Of a stretch of 64,000 nucleotides of DNA, positions 58,391 to 64,000 are shown in pieces. Within the stretch, counting starts at the first letter, position 1, and every line of letters begins with the position of its first letter. This DNA is from Polytrichum commune. Lineage: Eukaryota > Streptophyta > Polytrichopsida > Polytrichales > Polytrichaceae. A program made the position numbers and the translations under genes. The notes below the pieces were generated by a model. The model was not told where the DNA came from and searched no databases. It saw only the letters and a list, made by a program, of their open reading frames with translations. The DNA lies in contig OX485804.1 in NCBI GenBank assembly GCA_950295325.1, forward strand, positions 51,572,429 to 51,636,428. The letters are read 5' to 3'.

Positions 58391-59010
58391 CTCAAAACAT
58401 TTTTGTGTACTTCATTAGCCTCCTGTACTTCTAGTAGGATATACGGAATTGGCATGCTATGCCTGCGGGATTCATATGTCTCCAATTTGAGTGGCTGTTA
58501 GTGAGCCTATCTTTGTTGGGTGGACTTGTATTGTCAGCAAATCATACCCAGAGAAATGTAGTTGTAGAGCAGGGGCCTTTAAATGCGGATAGTGTGGTGG
58601 GCTGCTAGGCAAACTGACTTGTATAATGCAAATTTTCTAGATGAAGAATTTTGAGCAGGTCCGGATGGTGGCAAGGCAAGGCCGCATGGACCAGTGGGAG
58701 TGATGAGACTTTACTTGTGACGGCTGGCCTGTACATAGCAGCGTTGTTTTGGCCTAAAGTGCATGTATTGAAGGCAAGACCTCATGTCTTGCATCTTTAT
58801 TGAAATCTTTGAACTTTGCGCTGAGTATCTGAGGACTCTCTGTTTTATGTATGTCCTGCGATTTGTACATATGATGCATTGGGATGTTGTGTCATAAGCA
58901 TATTATGTTTATATATGTGGCCTTTGTGTCAGAATATTTGCTCTAGAAAAACCCTTCAGATATGTGCTCCTAGATATATTAGGGATGCTTTCTCCTTCAT
59001 CAACTGGGGA
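58391..59010. other. 3' untranslated and flanking region of the CPBP gene
   Basis: T-rich and AT-rich sequence. TTTATATATG and TTGTACATATGATG near 58860-58915 are plausible plant polyadenylation-region elements. No other gene. Confidence 0.35.
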
Positions 59011-59017
59011 ATGTCAA

Positions 59018-59225
59018 CATAGAATGGAATGTCAACCCCTTCATTACCATCACGACAAGAGCACGAGGTGCTATCCACAAACAATCATTAAAAACACTAA
59101 GAAAACCTCAAAACACCTCCAAGTGAAGTTAAAAACTCATGAAACACATCCATCAAATTGCCATCAAATATCTCACTCACCTAATCCTCAACAAAAGAAA
59201 ACTAGACAATAACCAAACACTGGTG
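59018..59225 (+). mobile_element. 3' fragment of the LINE family
   Basis: Plus-strand translation gives NPFITITTRARGAIHKQSLK and, after a frame change, LMKHIHQIAIKYLTHLILNK followed by RKLDN. This closely matches the end of the C-terminal domain of the copy at 46.0-47.5 kb (NPLITITTGVRGAINKHS...). Everything upstream is missing. Confidence 0.65.
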
Positions 59226-59813
59226 GACACTCCTTGAAAAAGCCCCCAACATCCAAACATAATCCCCGCAACCAAAACTAACAAAACATTACCTCCATCT
59301 TGTTTACACATTTACTTAAATGAAGCCCATCTTCCACAAGGAAGGATGTACCCCTATTTTGAAGCTGATAAAATATGATCAAGGTAATGAAGAACGAGCT
59401 CCCATTCATGTTGGTACAACCAAAAGTAGTGGTGTTATTTATTTTATTTCTTCACAATCATCCATGCCCGACAATCATCAAGGTTTTAGCTATAGTGGGT
59501 ACTGGTCAACAATGCTCAAATGGTAATAGGGACACGGCTCAAGCATGCCCTTCCCTAGGTTGTTCCCTAGGTTGTGTCGTTAGTTGTTCATGTTGTAGTT
59601 TAAGTCGTCCCCTTGATATTCACAATAATATTAGAATTGGACTTGAGGTACCATAGCATCATAGTTGGTTCGTGCAAAAATAATTCCCCAAAATAAACTT
59701 GTAAACCACTGGAAATTATGAGCCCAGTCAAACGAATAAGTGAAAAATTATATTAGAAAAATAAAATATTGCCGGACCGGAAAAGATATTGCTGGACCTT
59801 ATCAGGAAAATGA

Positions 59814-59845
<32 letters not shown>

Positions 59846-60245
59846 CATAGGGCAAACGACATTTCATTTAACTAATGAACCTTATTTTTCAAAAAGAAAT
59901 GAATATTCATTTTGAGGTGCACGAACCATCTATGGTGCTACGGTATGTCTTTTGGCTAGTCTTTGAAGAAAGAGAGAAACACAGTCTTGTTGCAAAATAG
60001 AGAGCAAGTAGTGTCGTTGACTATGTAATTCCAAAAGAGTAGTGCCACTACATTGCTTATGGTATTTAGTGTCACTTACTCTATTTTGAGGTGTATGCTA
60101 GATTACATTCATGATCAACAACTTCATCATTAGTGTCATATCACGATACTTGGAGTTCAAGTGCGCTTACTAATATCTTGGCATGGATATGTTCAATGAT
60201 GTTATGAGGTGCGTGGTTATGTTACACAATGGTCCACACCAATCA
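59226..60245. other. Intergenic with an (ATT)n tract
   Basis: (ATT)n at about 59815-59845. Shared TTTAGTGTCACTTACT motif near 60070. No gene is supported. Confidence 0.45.
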
Positions 60246-60249
60246 CAAC

Positions 60250-60845
60250 TCCGCTACAATTCATACCATCATACACAATGATTGGACAATCAGTCCAACC
60301 AACCTGCTTCAACAACCACATGTAACTCCTATACTTATCATCCCACCTCTCACTTTATAATATACCGAAACATTGCCCTTCCATGTATACTACTACAACA
60401 AAGAACCCCTACTCTCCTCCATTCTAATACTCTTCCACATACCCACCACACCACAAATACCCACCTTCCTCCACCAACTCCCTACAACACTCCTATCCAC
60501 TTGCACCTTCAACCATAACATCAATCCTCCCCCTATGTTTCCCATCCGCCCAATCCTAATATACGGATGGCTCATTCACACCACCGGATGGAGAAGGATT
60601 TTTTTTTTTGCAGGAGTGGGAGTTTTGATTGGACCACTACAAGTTAAAGTTGATGCTCGCCTACCCATATACCCCAATATTCTTAGAGCAGAATTATACG
60701 CACTCTTGATCGCCGCGGAACACACCAAAACGCTCCCAACGGATACATTCATATTCACAAATTGCCTCAACAACATATACCTTCTCCTCAACCAAATAAG
60801 AAACCCATCCTCACAATACAACCACCCACATAAGATGCACACTGT
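60250..60845 (+). mobile_element. Internal fragment of the LINE family with RNase H start
   Basis: Reads through the unidentified domain (NDWTISPTNLLQQPH) and a degenerate linker into RNase H: VDARLPIYPNILRAELYALL, IAAEHTKTLPTDTFIFTNCL, NNIYLLLNQIRNPSSQYNHP. The catalytic Glu (RAELYA) is kept, but the Asp of IFTDCL is Asn. A run of T at about 60599-60610 disrupts the first strand. The match stops at HPHKM. Both ends are truncated, so this is a non-functional remnant. Confidence 0.7.
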
Positions 60846-60849
60846 AGTT

Positions 60850-61635
60850 AGGGTGGTTCTTGTACAACGGTGTTGGGTAGCTTAGGATGAGGCTGAGTAG
60901 TGTACAAAACACTAGCCCTAATAAAGTTGTGAAAAGATGAAGTTGAGGGCCTCTTTCATGTTGTCTCTTGTGGGGTGTGTGTGCTGATGTTGTGTCGTGT
61001 GCCTCTATGGCGTCAGCTCTCCTCTGTGCGTATTGATGCTTGGGGTTCTCTTGAATTCTATGCTTTGTTCATTCACTCCTTCTTGTTTGTACCGGGCTAT
61101 TTCTTCTTCTTGTCTTGCTATTTCGGGATTTGGGTGGGCTCTTGCCGTATGTGCTGCTTACTGCCCCTAGTTTTTTAGCGACAATTCACGCTTCAAGCTT
61201 AAGCTTCGTCATGCTGAATTTTTTGCATACAATGAAATCAACAATCGGCCAAAGTCTAAAATGCACTCAAGTTTGTCTACTTGGTCATTCTGAACCTAAT
61301 GCCTTAGCTTATAGGTTACCTAAGTTAGATTCCATGCATACCATTGTATAAGTTGCAATGGAACTTGACGACGAAAAATCCGGACTATGCTTTAGCACCT
61401 TAGATATGCGCACAACACTACTAGAGTTTTAGACTTCCAATTCATGCGTCTTCTTAGTTTCACAATCAATGATCGCGGTAAGTTGTCCTTTCAACGTTCA
61501 TCTCTAATTCTACCAAATGCTAGGAAGATAGAAAACCTACGATTCGAATGGTTGACACAATAGCCCCTGGCAATTCCCGGAGACATTATCTCTTAACTCC
61601 CTCTTCTTTAACATAAATTCATCCTCACATATTAC
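60850..61635. other. Intergenic, nothing recognised
   Basis: ORFs of 60-80 codons without domains. No repeat boundaries were seen. Confidence 0.4.
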
Positions 61636-61639
61636 AACG

Positions 61640-62398
61640 GGGGGCATTCACAGTTGAGGTACTACTTTTGGGTGTCTAATGGAAAAAATACTTTTTTAGA
61701 TAACTTCACATGCTTGGTATGCTTAGATTTGTATTGTGAAGCATATTTTGGATCATACCTACATTTCATACTCCATATTGAGTACACCGACAAAGTTAAT
61801 TTAGAAGGAATAGGGTCATCTAAGATATCATTTTGATTCCTTAAAGGACATTTAGGAGTGTTGTCTTAATTGTTCACCTTAGGATCAAGGAATGAAAAGG
61901 ACAACAAGAATCAATCGAAACGATCCCAAATTTTTTCCTCACAATCATCGTTCAAGTGTGTACCAATAGAACCAAGTATGTATTGAATACCAATTGCCCA
62001 ATTTTACATGAGGCACCAAACATGGCCAAAAATACATATAATTACGGCCACACGTAAAAGGAACGTCTAGGATTAGAATTGGACAAAAAAATTATTTGAA
62101 CGGACACATGACACTTATACCAAGGTACTAAGATGCAAAACAGGAAATAATTGACCTCCAATGCACACCTAAATAGCAAAAAAATGCCATTGATGTGGCC
62201 TAGGGTTTAGGGTTTAGGGTTTAGGGTGATTATTAAATAATAATAAAAATATTTCTTGATAAAACTTATGAACTATCTACTTATTTATGTAAAATTCATT
62301 GATCAAATAATAGTAAATCATGATAAAAACCAAGATCAATGCGACATAGTCCTTAAGTCCTTTGTCCCAAAAGTAGTACCTCAACCGTGAATGCCCCC
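61640..62398. mobile_element. TIR-bounded element carrying telomere-type repeats, 759 bp
   Basis: The left end GGGGGCATTCACAGTTGAGG then TACTACTTTTGGG, and the right end, read inward, GGGGGCATTCACGGTTGAGG then TACTACTTTTGGG, match over 33 bp with one mismatch. Only AACG (4 bp) is shared by both flanks, so the target duplication is uncertain. No coding capacity. The interior contains the TTTAGGG run at 62201-62226. Confidence 0.65.
62201..62226. repeat. Interstitial plant telomere repeats
   Basis: TAGGG followed by three TTTAGGG heptamers, all perfect. This is the canonical land-plant telomere unit at an internal site. Confidence 0.9.
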
Positions 62399-62399
62399 A

Positions 62400-63690
62400 A
62401 CGACACTGGGATAATTTGCCACAGAATGAAGACCATAGTAGAGTATGCAATTCACATACAAACTTAGAATAATTCACATCCACATTCACTGGCATTTGGC
62501 ATGTAAGTCTTCTTGCCTACCAAAAAAGATTCATAGCGAGGCAATTGATTTTTCGGTGCTAAGGAATCAAATTTTCTCATCAACACTCAATAGGTGGGAT
62601 CAATACATTCACTTTGATCTTTCTCTCAGATCCACTTATCAAATTCCTTAACCACAGGCAATTGCTTCAAGTCATCACAGATTCTGACCATTGATTCTGA
62701 TTCACATAACTATGTCTTGAAAGATGCCTTTGGTAGATGTGATGCCGGACTATTATAATAATCCAATGTAAGAAATCACTTTGAGGCAATAACAATCTCA
62801 CAAGATCAACACGATCCCTCTGGCTTGACTAACAACCTCTCGGATTTTATCAGACTCTTCTCAACTCCAAACTATAGCATGACATGCGATGGTAACTCAA
62901 CCAATTCGCAACCACAAAGACTTTAGATTGATTTAAAAATGTCAACATATAACCACACAATTGAAGTCAAGGAATCACTCTTTGTTGACTTCTTAGTCCA
63001 ATCCACAATCCACTTTAAATGCTAAAATTAGACACATCAACGTGTAGACCAATGCAATCACCTTGGCTACACTCAATTGCTTAGAGCATCAGACAATTGC
63101 CTTGCAAGTATGTAGCACATATAAATGCACTAAGACACAATCCGTGCTTGATAACTCAAATTCAAGGTGGCTCAAAGGCCAAGTCTCGGGGGGGGGGGGG
63201 GGGGGTAGTCATTGGTTGGAGTAGCAATATACGTGCGAAGTACTATAGGGTATGGAATAATAAGTAATTTGGAATTATAAGTAATGCAAGCCATTTTTCT
63301 ATTAACCCAAAGTAGAAATTTACATAATGATAGCATGTGAAAAAAAAAAAAGAATTGAAAGTAATACCCCCCTATAAAATAGTGGTTGTTCGCACATATA
63401 TCCTTAATGTTTTAACACACTGCCCCCCCCCCCCCCTGAGGGCCAAGTAGTTCAACAAAGTCTGATAGTGAGAAATTTTAACGTTCTCAGGTTTTTCTCT
63501 CTCATTTCCTAACCATATATACTTTGGAGAAAATATGAGGTAGATATCAAAGTGCATGCTTCATCCTATCGGACCATGACATTCCTATCACTATTTCATG
63601 ATATCTTGAGATAATAGCCTTTTTAGACTTACTCAATTAGGAATTTCTAGTTTATCTTAGGCCAAATTTACACATACTATCTATTAAAGC
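62400..63690. other. Intergenic with homopolymer tracts
   Basis: Poly-G at about 63188-63205 and poly-C at about 63423-63437. No gene is supported. Confidence 0.45.
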
Positions 63691-63719
63691 TAGGAAAAAC
63701 AAAAAAATTGTATCACACC

Positions 63720-64000
63720 CCACATATCAATACTAAATACCCTCCCTCCCTACCACTCCACAAAACATCAACAAGAAACAACCACAAAGCAACACCTACC
63801 TAGAGCAATAAACCTTTCGCAACCACCATGGAGTGTCAATTGTGAACCAATCCCCACAATAGCAACAACATTAGTATGGGAGCCAACAAAAACCTGCCAC
63901 ACCTAACTGAATGCAACTCCAAATGTAGTGACATATTCGATGAAAAAAAGTTAGCTGGATGCAATGGACCTAACATACAACCTAGAGTATGCAACTATCT
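63720..64000 (+). mobile_element. Possible start of another AC-rich retroelement, running off the window
   Basis: Composition turns very A- and C-rich on the plus strand, as in the LINE copies. A frame from about 63892 is open to the edge: LPHLTECNSKCSDIFDEKKL then AGCNGPN...RVCNY, with a C-x3-C...C...C pattern that could be a zinc finger. I cannot tie it to the LINE directly because no other copy here includes its 5' part. Confidence 0.3.

Overview
The window looks like nuclear DNA of a land plant. It has GT-AG introns with plant-type exon structure, three genes whose products match plant protein families, PIF/Harbinger- and Mutator-like elements, a LINE family, and a short run of the plant telomere heptamer TTTAGGG at about 62.2 kb. 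The ubiquitin-zinc-RING fusion gene and a LINE family of a kind I associate with algae, protists and early-diverging plants hint at a non-seed plant (moss, liverwort, lycophyte or fern). That hint is an inference, and I cannot name a species.

Four intact-looking protein-coding genes stand out. (1) 7.66-9.40 kb, plus strand: a small two-exon LysM-domain protein. (2) 11.26-13.52 kb, minus strand: a two-exon protein that joins a ubiquitin domain (ending LRLRGG-G), a cysteine-rich zinc module and a C-terminal RING-H2 finger, probably an E3 ubiquitin ligase. (3) 27.2-29.34 kb, plus strand: a two-exon steroid 5-alpha-reductase-family membrane oxidoreductase. (4) 54.65-58.39 kb, plus strand: a ten-exon CPBP (CAAX protease-like) intramembrane protease with a Ser/Thr-rich, plastid-transit-like N-terminus. 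They do not form an obvious pathway. A possible orphan first exon (1.31 kb) and a minus-strand ORF (52.7-53.0 kb) are weak candidates.

The rest is mostly repeats and transposon debris. 16.6-23.7 kb is one LINE split by a 3.77-kb terminal-inverted-repeat element and a 364-bp palindromic MITE; the LINE reading frame continues across both insertion points if each element and one target-site copy are removed. Directly behind it lies a 1.27-kb foldback element with arms of about 0.6 kb. More pieces of the same LINE family lie at 46.0-47.5 kb (minus; 5'-truncated, 11-bp target duplication), 59.0 kb, 60.3-60.8 kb and possibly at the right window edge. 48.96-51.83 kb is a decayed PIF/Harbinger element with tail-to-tail transposase and Myb-like ORFs. 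Two Harbinger-type MITEs with TAA duplications lie at 36.1-37.5 kb. A composite palindromic element occurs at 32.5 and 42.3 kb in opposite orientation.

A recurring theme is tandem duplication of 100-400-bp pieces in and around three of the genes: the LysM intron, the Ub-RING intron, 3' end and upstream leader, and the reductase promoter, intron and 3' end. In two cases the ends of coding exons were copied. I saw no rRNA, tRNA or CRISPR features.
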